Translations under genes and position numbers: made by a program
DNA from: Plasmodium coatneyi
Lineage: Eukaryota; Apicomplexa; Aconoidasida; Haemosporida; Plasmodiidae
Direction of reading: 5' to 3'
Assembly: GCF_001680005.1 (NCBI RefSeq)
Contig: NC_033565.1
Coordinates: 1,283,501 to 1,347,500 of the forward strand
DNA: 64,000 bases
Shown: piece after piece, positions 56,001-64,000 of the stretch
Layout of the letters: every line of letters starts with the position of its first letter
Numbering within the stretch: the first letter of the stretch is position 1
The notes under the pieces: generated by a model
The model's database searches: none
What the model was told of the DNA's origin: nothing
Seen by the model: only the letters and a program-made list of their open reading frames with translations

Positions 56001-57963
56001 AGAACGATGTCCTAGAACCACCCCCCCTGAGGCTGCCCCCCTTGATGCTACCCCTCGAACAGCTCTGCCTCGTTCTGCTCATCGAGTTGCTGTAATTTCT
56101 CAGGTTCTTCACCCAGGAGTAGTTCTCATTAAGGCCCCCAATATGATAGAGGTCAAATTTGTTGTTGATTCCAGAGTTCATCCTTTTTGCGAGGGAGATT
56201 TGTTCTTCCATCACGGTGTTCCAGAGCTTCTCGAACGCGTCGTCATCGTCGTTCAGGTGGTCACTGAAGAGGTGGCAATTCAGAAGGTCTTCCCTGTGGA
56301 GTTCTTCCTCTCCTCCTAGATTCCCCTTGGAAGATTGAGGCAACCTATTGATCCTTTTCAGCTCGTTTAGGATGTTTAATTTTTCCAGCTTATCCATCAT
56401 CCCAAGTTTATCCATCACTTTCCTTTTGGAAGACTTGGTTAAAGCATTTCCCTCCGACATGGTACGCTTCACATTGGATAGAGTCCTCCTCCTACTAGCC
56501 ATATCTCTTTTCGAACCGAGTAGCGATTTCTTCCCACTGTGGGTGTTCCCGACCTCCCTTTTACTGACCTTGTCACTGAGCCTCTTCTCTTGAATAGACC
56601 TCTGTGCACTTAAATTTTTAATAAATGAAGAGACGGTATGTCTCTCAAAGTTAGGAATGGTCTTCTTAAAATTCACACAGGATGTCTGTCTCTTTAAGTT
56701 GAAGCATTCGTATTGTATCTCTCTCCTGTTGGTACATCCTTGTGGCATGAGGTTACCTATGCTTAGGAAGTTACACGTGTTGTTACTTCTCTCACTGTGA
56801 TTGTATGGCATGGAGAGGCAACTCTGTTCGTTCCCTTTGCTCTTCCTTTGCAGGAGTTCGTCTTTCGTTTGATCTTCTTCATCCGTCCGTTTTGCTTTTT
56901 TTGACTCCTTCATACGCAGGGGATTATTCTGCTTGGTGGGTTCGACTCCGCCATGGTTTTCTCTCTTCACTTGGACATGCTTAACACTGTTGGATGCACC
57001 CACGTTGGATGCATCTACGTTGGTTGGTTCTTCTGCTTCCCCGTGCTGGTAATAGTAGAAACAGTTCCCCGGGGGGTAAACAACTTCGGGGTGGTCATTG
57101 ACAGCGGGTGAACCATCATAGAAGCAACCTCGGTAATTCACGATGCGTTCCACGGTACTGGTCGCTTCACCTGATGGGGTTGCCTTACTGACGCCAACGG
57201 TGCTCACTTCGCTGGTTAGTTCACTCCGTGTTGCGTCTTCCCTGTTCGACTTGGTGGTGGTGCTGCTCTTCCTCCTTTTTTGCTGCTGTTGTGTCTTCCC
57301 CTGTTCCTGGGCCCCCCCTCCAGTTGGGCCCTTAAAATTTGTCACAAATTCACGGGCACCCACCTGTCTGTGCGAGCACGAACGGATGAGGTTGTTGAAG
57401 CGAACTGAGGTCCTCACCTTATCGTGATGGACTGACCTAGACCTACCATTCGTAGTGGAAACTTTACTAAGGCAACTCTCCCCCTGTGTCCCATTCGTAC
57501 CATTCGTACCATTCTTCGCATGGCATTTTTGTAGCTTTTTCAAGTACTCTCTTTTCCTGAGTATAAGTTCTTCCGCTGTTTTCTGATACACATAAGGCAC
57601 CGTTTTCCATTTGTCGCACTTTTTTAATATCTCTATTTTTTCCAGCTCCACAGTGAGGATATACGTTGCCGCTTGGGGAGACACATCCTTCAGTGTCAGT
57701 ATCTCCTTTATTTGTTTGTGTGCGGACAGGAAACTTTTTACGAGGGCGTTCCGCGTGAGTTCGCCATCGGGGGGGCTCTGCATACTACTTCCCTGGACGC
57801 TGCTTACCCGTACACTACTTCCCCTCACGTTGCTCGCCCTGACGTTGCTCCCCTTGACGCTGCTCTTTCGATAATGGCAACTCAGAGCCCTCTGCTTCTT
57901 TTCCTCCTTTATGACCTCCTTTTTGTTCTTAATCAGATCCACAATGTTGTTGTATAGGCTCAT
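50026..57963 (-). CDS. Very large low-complexity protein, unknown function
   Basis: A single exon of 2645 residues from the ATG at 57963; an upstream GTG in frame adds three codons but is less likely. No catalytic domain, signal peptide or membrane span was recognised. The N-terminal 150 residues have some order (NNIVDLIKNKKEVIKEEKK, SFLSAHKQIKEILTLKDVSP) and a helix AAEELILRKREYLKKLQK-like segment. A repeat of KGSNVRAS type lies at about 37-60. The middle is Asn/Ser/Lys-rich. Near 1549-1597 come EPINN pentapeptide repeats, and at about 1830-1850 GPNGS repeats. Residues about 2160-2425 are almost wholly Glu/Asp with Val/Ser punctuation. The last 70 residues form a likely coiled coil (YKYLDEIAKKMELEKKGNEE, QEQILIQRGLVRMKEQQQVY). 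Order at both ends with a disordered acidic middle could fit a scaffold or nuclear protein. No function is assigned. Confidence 0.88.
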   Translation of the reverse strand: MSLYNNIVDLIKNKKEVIKEEKKQRALSCHYRKSSVKGSNVRASNVRGSSVRVSSVQGSSMQSPPDGELTRNALVKSFLSAHKQIKEILTLKDVSPQAATYILTVELEKIEILKKCDKWKTVPYVYQKTAEELILRKREYLKKLQKCHAKNGTNGTNGTQGESCLSKVSTTNGRSRSVHHDKVRTSVRFNNLIRSCSHRQVGAREFVTNFKGPTGGGAQEQGKTQQQQKRRKSSTTTKSNREDATRSELTSEVSTVGVSKATPSGEATSTVERIVNYRGCFYDGSPAVNDHPEVVYPPGNCFYYYQHGEAEEPTNVDASNVGASNSVKHVQVKRENHGGVEPTKQNNPLRMKESKKAKRTDEEDQTKDELLQRKSKGNEQSCLSMPYNHSERSNNTCNFLSIGNLMPQGCTNRREIQYECFNLKRQTSCVNFKKTIPNFERHTVSSFIKNLSAQRSIQEKRLSDKVSKREVGNTHSGKKSLLGSKRDMASRRRTLSNVKRTMSEGNALTKSSKRKVMDKLGMMDKLEKLNILNELKRINRLPQSSKGNLGGEEELHREDLLNCHLFSDHLNDDDDAFEKLWNTVMEEQISLAKRMNSGINNKFDLYHIGGLNENYSWVKNLRNYSNSMSRTRQSCSRGSIKGGSLRGGGSRTSFSKSLSRSNSKAIPKKKRTSVRKSVPRGGSISQIGTTNQLNRTHQRSSVAPMVRPPSPALSEDDPTNSSASSDEDNYNHHVHVKRGLFCTDDPPIIEEMKEEKHHPMQHGRIDEVSPLTKDTTNWPDPGKHFLQAEDKSPLEKMPKRKSYTKMNEKIMNKSGKIEQTTSQTKGFSPPRVYEIIINVPKRDNAVGYMESQFYSAEEPAGNLYTSHSNEKMDDSADHGIRLTCAGENCNVVKNECTNLKLKRRHVYKNNADNCVDYCTDNHNYLTNWKKYVSNNIQRVSDFAKENNCAGVSAPVFFAAKGQSNLCVGFNSVDARNVQVGTAEGFNDEGIVDAVKSKVILADGGNNRKDSLVKGPFQGKDALQHSEGGLPFFDNPLSVGHNIVLSGEAAPLEGALQNVGKNPSVGLPLSNVDPLKYTTQQSVESADHNTDTVGDVLDAYLGVMKGNEFIRQSILRKDEKNGAVTTTVVGKGQEVLHSGVKFPPVGSSVDKVEIPHAENYNQTNRRPTTCSLPVATNQTDEVTKWGKDKDAMVMMPPPLVESNPDNYILVKNVIPIPKLQLDKIQQSKNFNSYEVCYVKDSQGGFNDPHHAGNPVTDVDPTGKMNVDKVTCLRGNLFGVANPTCFPIITCNNIAIKGSMDPFVSRMNCFRGTDPNEPSKNNNEVDADKDLLHLESKYARSPIGVPPMGEKKQIHLPDSASQEKIEMDIRSTTVHCDENNSNEENGFTRLRTNVTDATNFPSNKTNFTTGDLPVNSGKPPDWDDHLPPGENKKTGAASPNQGENISLQRVPSVTLSTPHMNKGFTNGCQNFRCDMSSIPGVSKPNLNCMQGEESLAGLRCSDVSIGVPLGGCVNVCGYASHGGPTSEHPVGQKGREPITKELSSSEALSIPAQTNEPINSEPINNEPINNEPINNEPINNEPITTEPIKNQPITTEEHKEAPPKKSYANMILGFFGIRRTSENGKADQGGEKKMEGPNEEIATGSKKVPTNVVNTQVPIFFRKKYQNARASDCYGKNLERGCISLGRSNGCVLPSMTSFVGNAQKKVTTVGNASNRGSCLDMSAIGRRSFSTHCPNMNGLKNGARLCNIGFIPRGAKQVNGYYNTRNGVMCSRIADLHVKPMRYMPHSRSGSHWGQNGRHEPNERDSFDRGSRGGRQDGPNGSDGPNGSHGPNGPPPPKFGTSGEAPEGSAAKGCIETHAAKKNCPPVVGNFLGTLPGRRDQVPHPGKDLPPQVSSYMSNYVSNCSRVGRRGGSLHEANEMEDEDVVQEKVAYQCSSQGAPKWGIPYSGTTPSTSIQRYQSEKYLTRRTNETQPDKYARDMSQGNAVDLSCKMKTSENPPHVNITHQQTFLINGATTQRTMGTVPPMMTQLGKKETGLPTFNAPSVVQYNRAVLIGAPRISANGLITPSEKYISNLASTHWDKKPLQMRNAPAGLSGTSEYVYRSRLATVQGENKQEVKEKEGSVMQQREVVPGGAKQVEGEEKKRDTHGEKGSGEDYSMQPWGGESDENDAEEEEATEEESAADEEEDEEASDEAYDDEEEEESEVDVEEEEDEVESGVEEEEVESEVDEVGSGVEEEEEETEEDSVEEQQDEEEMEEDESAEDEGGEEEKVEEEEEEAEEDEDDDDSDEEEEEEDDQVDEEESEEEEAEDDEDDDEEEEEEIEEEVDEVEEEEEENDEEDEEVVEEEVNEEESSGDEEEESEVDVEDEEGEDVDEEDDEEEEEELDEREEEEEESGVDVEEDEEESDVEEEEEDDLAGDADDEADTEESPRAYKNVPRQNTSGQGVLLRKSTKCVEENEEDANSYLHGSAHTINSDAMRRESNESHTLQEEGTFRSSPSHSDDETEGRVFCANMSGKHPSAERSSRETMLRSDLSGYISEQHRGTHQTYAGEKHFHPGAGFPKEYRKDNACDADGSYKYLDEIAKKMELEKKGNEELKKKLQEQILIQRGLVRMKEQQQVYLELLKKNDAQNSKGKAPVPQFGLQ
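50690..51480 (-). repeat. Long acidic Glu/Asp tract
   Basis: About 260 residues coded almost only by GAA/GAG/GAT/GAC, broken by short modules such as DEVESGVEEEE, DVEEEED and DQVDEEE. It gives Ser/Leu/Pro-rich shadow frames on the other strand. It looks like accumulated slippage and unequal exchange of trinucleotide units. Confidence 0.85.
53175..53310 (-). repeat. 15-bp coding tandem repeat (EPINN units)
   Basis: About nine copies of a 15-bp unit (gatgggttcattgtt on the plus strand) encode EPINN, EPINS, EPITT and EPIKN. The four central copies are identical at DNA level, indicating recent expansion. Confidence 0.9.
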
Positions 57964-58761
57964 GGTGCACACATAGGGGGGGTAGTGGTGGCATACAAAC
58001 TGGTGCTGCTATATGAACTGCTGGTGGTGACAACGCAGACAAGCGGGTCGCTCTATCCGATACCTGCGCGTGTCCAATTCGGTACACACAAATGGTAGCC
58101 ACAACAAAACCAAACGGATGGAAAAAAATTATTTTAATAAAAATGCAAAGTGGAACGAGACAAGTACATTCGGGGGGAATATACCCACGGAGCGGAAGTA
58201 AGACCGGGTGCACAATACACAGAAGACGGGTAAAGTGGTTGCTCACGGAGGGGTGTGGTTTAGGGTTATGAGCGTTACAACCAAGGAATCTCTCTCATGC
58301 TGTCAAAGAGAAAAAAAAAAAATTCTGTAAACATGGTGTGTATTTTTTTTATTACCTTGTTTCACCTAACTGCTGATTAGAAAAATTCTTTTTAAGTGTA
58401 AACGAGTTTACCCAACCATTGGGGAAAGAATTTTTTTTTTTTTTTTTTGGCTGCGGGGAGGGAGGTCTTAAAGTTGTGTCCGCGTGGTTGCACGGGTATA
58501 CGAAGAGGGGGGGCGAGCGTATGTGCATGGAAAAGGAACGTGTTGCACGCCGAAGCGATTACACACCAGTGAGTATGCCGCCAACCCGGTTAGCGAAAAT
58601 GCACCGATGCATATGCCCGTGTAATGCACCTTCGGCAAAAGTTAACGATGATACTTTCGCTTGCGTTGAAGGGTGATTTGGAAGGACGGGACGGAGGTGG
58701 GGCAGAGAACTAGTGGCACGCATAGCGACCACTGAACATACTACGGGGGGTGGTAGTACTT

Positions 58762-58797
58762 TTGCTTCGCTTTGCTTTGCTTTGCTTTGTTTTGCTT
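58762..58797. repeat. TTTGC pentanucleotide microsatellite
   Basis: About seven tandem copies of the pentamer (tttgc), one with a substitution, in intergenic DNA. It creates an apparent hydrophobic frame on the plus strand that should not be read as a membrane protein. Confidence 0.85.
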
Positions 58798-59075
58798 TTT
58801 TCCTTGTCTTCTGTATGTACATGCGGCGCACGCGCGGTTCTCTCGCGTATTATGATATTCCCCCCATTTGTACTTGTGCCCGCTGGGAAGGTGCACAACT
58901 TTGTGTGGAAGCGATTAGGCAGTTAAAACCGGTTAAGTGAACAAATGGGGAAGTATTTTTTTTTCCCCACCTTAACAGCGTAGTCACTCCGTCCTTCCAC
59001 TGCACAGCGTGTGCACATGGGGGGTAGGATACACATGCACTGACGTGCAGTTTTGGGGCAACAGGGCAGGTGAAA

Positions 59076-59333
59076 ATGGACAAGCAAAATGCACACACAG
59101 GCGTATGTACCAGGAGAGGGAAGAAGTTGCTATATGAGTGTTGGAGAACCTGCATTGGAAAATACGATAACGGAAGGAAACTTTACATGTTTGTTCTTCT
59201 CGGGCGGGAAAATTATCGAATGGGGGCCAACATTTTGGCCAGCACACTAGGGAGAGTTACAGTCACTTTCACAGGATCAACCTCAGAGGTGTGTCCTTTT
59301 GGTGTGCAATGCATGGAATACGTGTGCTGGTAG
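59076..59333 (+). CDS. Possible small ORF, unproven
   Basis: An 85-codon frame starting in an A-rich context (gaaaATGg). It has no low-complexity sequence and reads KLLYECWRTCIGKYDNG, KLYMFVLLGRENYRMG and ANILASTLGRVTVTF. A donor-like site follows at 59289. A second open frame with similar composition at 59486-59674 could be a downstream exon. No family is recognised, and a chance ORF in relatively GC-rich intergenic DNA is quite possible. Confidence 0.15.
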   Translation: MDKQNAHTGVCTRRGKKLLYECWRTCIGKYDNGRKLYMFVLLGRENYRMGANILASTLGRVTVTFTGSTSEVCPFGVQCMEYVCW

Positions 59334-60359
59334 GTGGACACAACTTTTCAATCCGTTGTGCAGCGCAAAGAGGGAGTAACCCGGTCACTCAGCATTGCAC
59401 GTCTTGCATGCTCGACCACAAATGAGGAACCCCTGCGATGTGGCTGACGGAGGAGCATGGCACGATGCTCGCCCATTATTAAATCGTGACCGCGAAGGAA
59501 AAACAACAGAACGGGGAGAGTAATCCTGACTGCAATTTCAAATGGGCGGCAAACGTTCGCAAGCGGTCCACAAGAATTAGGCCATGGATGGACACTCCAC
59601 CATGGGTGAGCAGCACAGCGACGCTGAGCGTTACAGAAGGGATAGGATGTATAGGTGGCCTACTTTCTGCATAAACTCCTTTATCCTTTTGCACGAGGGT
59701 GGCGGCGTCAGAGCAATCTGTTTAGTTGCCAAAAGAAAGAACCCACTCGGGGGGCATTAAAATTCTTCTGAGCATCCATAGGTTAACGGGGATGACCAAA
59801 AAAAGGGGAGGGGGGCTACTTGCCTTCCTTCTGTGTCGTTTTTTTTTTCCCCACTGCAGTGCGGTCCGGCAGTTGGGTTGAGCGGTAGTTCATAATACAG
59901 CGACCTTGTCAGGTGGACTCCGCATGTAACTCCTTTTTGCGAGGAATGGCCTCCCCCCCAGCGTTAATGTTCAGATGTTAAAAACGGTGCACACCTGTAC
60001 CAAGGTATGACTCTCTCCCCCACGGATGTATTCTTCTCCGTTTTGATCTCACCAGGAAGAGTTCCAAAGGTGCAGAGAGCGAAATAGCGGGAACCACATG
60101 GATGAAACTTTTTTTTTCCCTTTAAGATTGATAACCTCTGTGGCTTAAATTTTCCCCTACCTCCCGGTCGCTGTTTATATGGTGCTTACATGGCTGCTTC
60201 GTCGACATGGTCACTAAAACAGCACACTGACGGTTGCCTCTAACGCGTGGCAGGTTGCCCACCGACGTTCGTCTCTCTCCTCCAAAATAAGATACTCCCC
60301 ATTTTGTCATCCCGTTTGTCCCCCCGCGCTGCGATTATGCAACCCCCCCAAAAGGAAGC

Positions 60360-61199
60360 ATGAAGGCGCTACTGCTAACCAGCGTGATGTACGTCCTGTG
60401 CCTTCCAGCAATATGGGGATACGTGGGGGACCCGAAAATGCACAAGTTGACGGTGGGGGGTAATTCAAACCAGAGGAGAAGTTCCACCCGCAAGGTGAAT
60501 CTTTTCAAAACGAAGTTGCAAAGCGATTACAACTACGAGGGTAAGAGGTACTACAACAACAGACCCATGACGGGGGAAAAGTCGCTCAACAAAATTTCAC
60601 TCATAGGACGAGTTGGCTGCGAACCAGATATAAAAATATTAAATGGAGGAGACAAAGTTGCTACGTTCAGCTTGGCAACAAATGAGTTTTGGAGAGACAG
60701 GAACACAAATGAATTAAAGTCCAAGACGGACTGGCATCGCATCGTGGTATATGACCAGAACATTGTTGACCTTGTGGATAAATTTTTACGAAAGGGAAGG
60801 AGAGTATACATTCAGGGATCGCTACACACGAGGAGATGGTTCGGCAATGACCTAACCAATCAGCCGAGACAGATAACGGAAGTGGTATTATCATACAATA
60901 AAGGCGATTTAATATTTTTGGATGACAAGCGAAATTTTATTTCGCGAAATAATTCAAATGTGCAAAATAGTGAAAGTCCTAGTTCAAACAGCGAACCGAA
61001 TGTTGCGAACAGTTTGGGGGGAAACTCCGACGAGGGGATAACTCCATCGAGCAGTCACAGTGATGTTGCTGCGGAACAGGATGACTTTGCACACGGACTG
61101 GAGGGCGCTGCTACGGAGGGGTTCGATTCGCTGGAGGACGGCCTCGGGAAGGAGGAGGGCATCTACGACAAGATGAATACGCAAGAGTTTGACGAATGA
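60360..61199 (+). CDS. SSB: Apicoplast single-stranded DNA-binding protein
   Basis: Bacterial-type SSB that coats single-stranded DNA during apicoplast genome replication. A single exon of 279 codons. The leader MKALLLTSVMYVLCLPAIWG is a signal peptide, followed by a basic, Ser/Asn/Lys-rich transit region to about 75. The OB fold spans about 78-185: NKISLIGRVGCEPDIKI, GDKVATFSLATNEFW, TDWHRIVVYDQNIVDLVDKF and LRKGRRVYIQGSLHTRRW, matching E. coli SSB strand by strand (KVILVGNLGQDPE, ATFSLATSE, TEWHRVVLFGKLAE, GSQVYIEGQLRTRKW). The tail after about 190 is Asn/Ser-rich and acidic and ends in MNTQEFDE. It lacks the exact DDDIPF tip of bacterial SSB. The upstream neighbour is divergent. PRP5 converges on it with 1.1 kb between. 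Confidence 0.95.
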   Translation: MKALLLTSVMYVLCLPAIWGYVGDPKMHKLTVGGNSNQRRSSTRKVNLFKTKLQSDYNYEGKRYYNNRPMTGEKSLNKISLIGRVGCEPDIKILNGGDKVATFSLATNEFWRDRNTNELKSKTDWHRIVVYDQNIVDLVDKFLRKGRRVYIQGSLHTRRWFGNDLTNQPRQITEVVLSYNKGDLIFLDDKRNFISRNNSNVQNSESPSSNSEPNVANSLGGNSDEGITPSSSHSDVAAEQDDFAHGLEGAATEGFDSLEDGLGKEEGIYDKMNTQEFDE

Positions 61200-62304
61200 C
61201 AAGTGGTGAAAGTGGAGAAGTGGTAAGTTTGGTTCTGCTATTTCTGGCGTTAAGAGGGATGCTCAGCCGTTGCCCACAAACATGGAAGCTTCTTACCTGG
61301 CGAGCTAGCCAATCTGTCATATTTTTTTTTTTTTTTCTTTTTACACATTTGAGTATTTTTGACCACTGCATGAGTGAAGGTATCCCTAGCAAGATAGGAT
61401 CGCGTCACCCGAACGGTCCGCATTTGTCCCCTGCACACCGTTGCAAGTTGGGAAAAACGACATGAACTGTTCAGAAAAAAAAAAAAATAGCACAACATAT
61501 GATAGCATAACGTTGCAGAATTTGGTGTAGCGTACCCCCTGTGTGAGCTAGCCATTTTATTTAATTTTTTTTTTTCTGAACATTTCATGTCGTTTTTCCC
61601 AAGTTGCAAACTGTGTGCACCTATTTGTATGCAATTGGCGCCGTGCGTGTGCAAATGTCCACCTCCGGGTGCCCTCGTTTTTTTTTTTTTTTTTTTTTTT
61701 GTCCCACCGTGGGTGGAACTTTCTAAAAAATTCAACAAAAAAATATGCTCACGCGTGGGCGTGTATGCACCCCCCTTTGAAGCCCTTCCCAAAGGTACGA
61801 ATGTGTGTAGGAGGAGCGACTACTAAGTGGGTTTCCAAACGGTATGCTAAGCAGCCTGCTAAACAATCTCATAAACAACTGAAAGAGATTTCTCCCCTCG
61901 CGGATTAACAATAATGTTTTGAGCCAAACGGTGGGGCAAAAAAAAGCACAACAACGGCGTTTTCAATGTTACGCTAAAAACGGGGAAGTGCTAAATGGAC
62001 TGGAAAAAACGACCCAAAAAGGGAAAAGGACAGAAAAATATGGGCACGTGGAACGGTCAAAATGTAGGCGGAGTGGCAACTCGGCATGCAATCCCCTCAG
62101 CGGAATACACGCTAACGCATTTAATTATTAAAAAAAAAAAAACTAGCCAATTAAGTGGAGAAACGAAAACGGAATGGCTACAACGCGGCATGTGTAACAA
62201 AGTGAACTGCCTGATGGTGTGCCCGCCACGCGTTCGAAATGAGTGTAGTAATTCCCTCTATATGGTTGCATCAATGTTGTTTTTTCCTGTGCAGTTGCTT
62301 CACG
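61200..62304. other. Convergent 3' region between SSB and PRP5
   Basis: Contains T-tracts at 61322-61336 and 61679-61700 and an A-tract at 62130-62141. Two nearly complementary segments (around 61440-61490 and 61565-61615, sharing the CATTTCATGTCGTTTTTCCC-type sequence) form an imperfect inverted repeat of about 40 bp. No coding signal is convincing. Confidence 0.55.
61437..61613. repeat. Imperfect inverted repeat in 3' intergenic DNA
   Basis: The left arm (about 61439-61488: gttgcaagttgggaaaaacg, acatgaactgttcagaaaaa) is nearly the reverse complement of the right arm (about 61568-61610: tttttctgaacatttcatgt, cgtttttcccaagttgcaaa). The loop is about 80 bp. Transcripts on either strand could form a long hairpin. 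Confidence 0.8.
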
Positions 62305-64000
62305 TCACCCCTTGCGGTGCCCCTTCATGTTGCTATTTTGGAGTAACTGGTTAATCATGGAGGTGAACTCATTATGCGCAATTTGCACCTGGTTGTAGTT
62401 CGACGCGGTGATTTCAATGTGTAGCGGTTTGGCATCAAGCAGGAAGGTTGTCTTATTCGGCTGATTGGGGTTGGAGTACTGTCCCTTTATCTGGCACCTT
62501 GCACCAGACATGTCGGAAATGCGAGAGAGCACCTCCCGGTTGCATATCTTCAGCCGCACGTGCTGCGTATAGTCATTTATGTAGAATTCCTGCATGATGG
62601 AGTTGTCCTCCATAACATACGTGTGAGGAATAAAGGGAGAGTATTTTTTCATGTTTCGTGTCCTCATAGAATTTAGAAGCATATTCCTATGAATGTTTTC
62701 CGCTTTGGAGTTGCTCTGCAGCTTGCTATCCATTAGTTTTTTTTTCACTTCCTGCTTAACTTTGTTAAAGAGTTGTTGTCTTTCCGTTTCGTTCTTTATA
62801 TGTTCGGTTGCCTTGGTGGCTTCCTGTTCGGCCATTTTTTCTATATCAGCTTCCTGCGTGGCGTCTGCATTTTTTTTGACAGTGTTCTGCTGGAGCGCCA
62901 CGAAGTTGTAGGTCTTCATCAGCTCATTTATCTGCTTGGCCTTCAGCTTCAGATCCATGGTATCGTTCATTTTTATTCTCTGTATTTCCAGTTCGATTCG
63001 TTTTATTTCGCTTTGTGGGCTGGGTTCTCCCGGCGGGGGTGGTGGCGGTGGTTGTGGATGCCTCTGTTGCGGTTGTTGTTGCGGTTGCTGTTGTGATTGC
63101 TGTTGTGCTTGCTTTGGTGGAGGAACACTTCCCCCCAGGATGGGACTTTCCCCCACTGTGCCTGCCGTTGCTCCTTCTACTTCCCCGTCGGGGGCATCCC
63201 CCTCGAGATGGTTATCCGCCGCCCCGTCTTTGTCCCGCACCAAGCCGAGTTCCCTCTTCGCATTGGCCTTATCCATCTGGAGGCGTGATTTCTCATTCGG
63301 GGTAAACTTGAACCCCTTCCCTTTATACCCCTTCTTCTTCACCTCAGCGTAGTTACTACTTTGGGTATACTCCCTAACGAGTTCCTCCAACTCTATAGGC
63401 ATATCAATCGTTTTGTTCATGTAATATATATTGTTCTTAATGAGGCTGTAGATGTCGTAAGCCTTTGCCTGTTCCTCCGGGGTGACAAAAGTATACGCAT
63501 AACCAATTTTGTTGGATCGACCTGTTCTTCCAACACGATGAATGTAATCCTCTATGTGGTCTGGGCATTCATAATTTATCACCACAATGATATCCTTTAT
63601 GTCTATCCCTCTAGCCATGACTGACGTGGCAATGAGTATCTTGTTTTTGCCCTCTTTGAATGTCTGTAGAGTGAATTCTCTGTCCGCTTGATCTTGTCCT
63701 CCATGCAGAACCAACGTCTTGTAGTCATACTTAAAAAGTTCCAAATATAGCAGATCTGCTTCTAACTGCTTGTTCACAAAAATGAGGATCAACCCGTAGG
63801 TGGTCCAGTCTCCAAGGAGTTTTAGCAATCTATAGATCTTCTGTCTGACCTGTACAACCTCCACAAACTGATAAATGTTGTTGTTCGTTTTGCCCTTTTC
63901 GCCTACAATAATTTCGATCGGTTTGTAGAGCAACTTCTTCGCTAGATTTTGTATATACGTTGGAAAAGTGGCCGATATCATGGCCGTCTGTTTGTCCTTC
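62305..64000 (-). CDS. PRP5: PRP5-like DEAD-box splicing helicase, C-terminal part
   Basis: Pre-mRNA-processing RNA helicase that remodels U2 snRNP at branch-site recognition. The gene runs off the window's right edge; 565 codons are present, the N-terminal RecA lobe (motifs Q, I, II) being outside. Seen here: motif III MISATFP, the second RecA lobe with LILIFVNKQ-like motif IV, ATSVMARGIDI (V) and HRVGRTGR (VI). After it comes YAEVKKKGYKGKGFKFTPNE, a feature of the PRP5/DDX46 group, then an insert of Gln and Pro runs (about 63005-63110), a Lys/Glu-rich helical part, and a C-terminal domain YTQHVRLKICNREVLSRISD, ARCQIKG, KPLHIEITASNY as in DDX46. No introns in this part. The identification rests on the post-helicase extension, since helicase motifs alone are not specific. 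Confidence 0.9.
   Translation of the reverse strand, partial: KDKQTAMISATFPTYIQNLAKKLLYKPIEIIVGEKGKTNNNIYQFVEVVQVRQKIYRLLKLLGDWTTYGLILIFVNKQLEADLLYLELFKYDYKTLVLHGGQDQADREFTLQTFKEGKNKILIATSVMARGIDIKDIIVVINYECPDHIEDYIHRVGRTGRSNKIGYAYTFVTPEEQAKAYDIYSLIKNNIYYMNKTIDMPIELEELVREYTQSSNYAEVKKKGYKGKGFKFTPNEKSRLQMDKANAKRELGLVRDKDGAADNHLEGDAPDGEVEGATAGTVGESPILGGSVPPPKQAQQQSQQQPQQQPQQRHPQPPPPPPPGEPSPQSEIKRIELEIQRIKMNDTMDLKLKAKQINELMKTYNFVALQQNTVKKNADATQEADIEKMAEQEATKATEHIKNETERQQLFNKVKQEVKKKLMDSKLQSNSKAENIHRNMLLNSMRTRNMKKYSPFIPHTYVMEDNSIMQEFYINDYTQHVRLKICNREVLSRISDMSGARCQIKGQYSNPNQPNKTTFLLDAKPLHIEITASNYNQVQIAHNEFTSMINQLLQNSNMKGHRKG

Larger units (their letters stand above)
57964..60359. other. Divergent intergenic region upstream of SSB
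   Basis: A 2.4-kb region between divergent starts. It has a T-tract at 58430-58448, a TTTGC pentamer microsatellite at 58762-58797, and several short open frames at 58700-59700, one listed separately. Promoters for the flanking genes are expected here. Confidence 0.55.

Noticed and set aside
58713..58940. Small hydrophobic membrane protein on the plus strand
   Set aside because: The hydrophobic part is a translation of the TTTGC microsatellite.

Overview
The window reads as nuclear chromosomal DNA of a Plasmodium species from the P. vivax / simian-malaria clade. The evidence is an apicoplast-type single-stranded DNA-binding protein and an asparaginyl-tRNA synthetase with N-terminal hydrophobic leaders, a PI4K of the antimalarial-target type, many short GT-AG introns, very long low-complexity proteins, homopolymeric A/T tracts in the intergenic DNA, and base composition far less AT-rich than P. 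falciparum. Gene content and order agree with my memory of the P. falciparum chromosome 5 block from the PRP5 helicase and SSB to PI4K and a KH-domain protein; no search was run. The exact species cannot be told from the sequence alone.

Layout, left to right: a giant KH-domain protein (+, 1576-8109); a five-exon protein with a Dpy-30-like N-terminus that may be an RSP2-type radial-spoke protein (-, 9242-11901); an Nse4-like kleisin of the SMC5/6 complex (-, 12429-13529); phosphatidylinositol 4-kinase beta in four exons (-, 14274-19121); an eight-exon protein of unknown function (+, 20984-22918); organellar asparaginyl-tRNA synthetase (-, 23013-25109); an EME1-like MUS81 partner (-, 25640-26890); the largest subunit of RNA polymerase I in three exons (+, 28802-36755); a small Lys/Glu-rich protein in two exons (+, 37824-38510); an LRRC50/DNAAF1-like leucine-rich-repeat protein in five exons (-, 38830-40331); condensin SMC4 (-, 40742-45192, with an apparent frameshift); alpha-SNAP in five exons (+, 47885-49463); a 2645-residue low-complexity protein of unknown function (-, 50026-57963); apicoplast SSB (+, 60360-61199); and the C-terminal part of the PRP5 splicing helicase (-, 62305 to the window edge).

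The genes are not an operon. They are independent housekeeping units in rDNA transcription, splicing, translation, chromosome structure and repair, membrane traffic and phosphoinositide signalling, with two that plausibly serve the male-gamete axoneme (DNAAF1-like and RSP2-like). Two reading frames break at homopolymers (A21 at 11583-11603, C7 on the coding strand at 41620-41626). I read both as probable sequence errors or, for the A-tract, possible slippage, not as gene death.

The least expected signals are a dispersed intergenic 15-bp palindrome family (CCTGA...TCAGG), part of it in a 43-bp tandem array at 19340-19510; the possible RSP2-type spoke protein; a 36-nt identical acidic-repeat segment shared by two unrelated genes; and two short ORFs in intergenic DNA that look weakly coding. 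I found no CRISPR array, mobile element, tRNA or rRNA.
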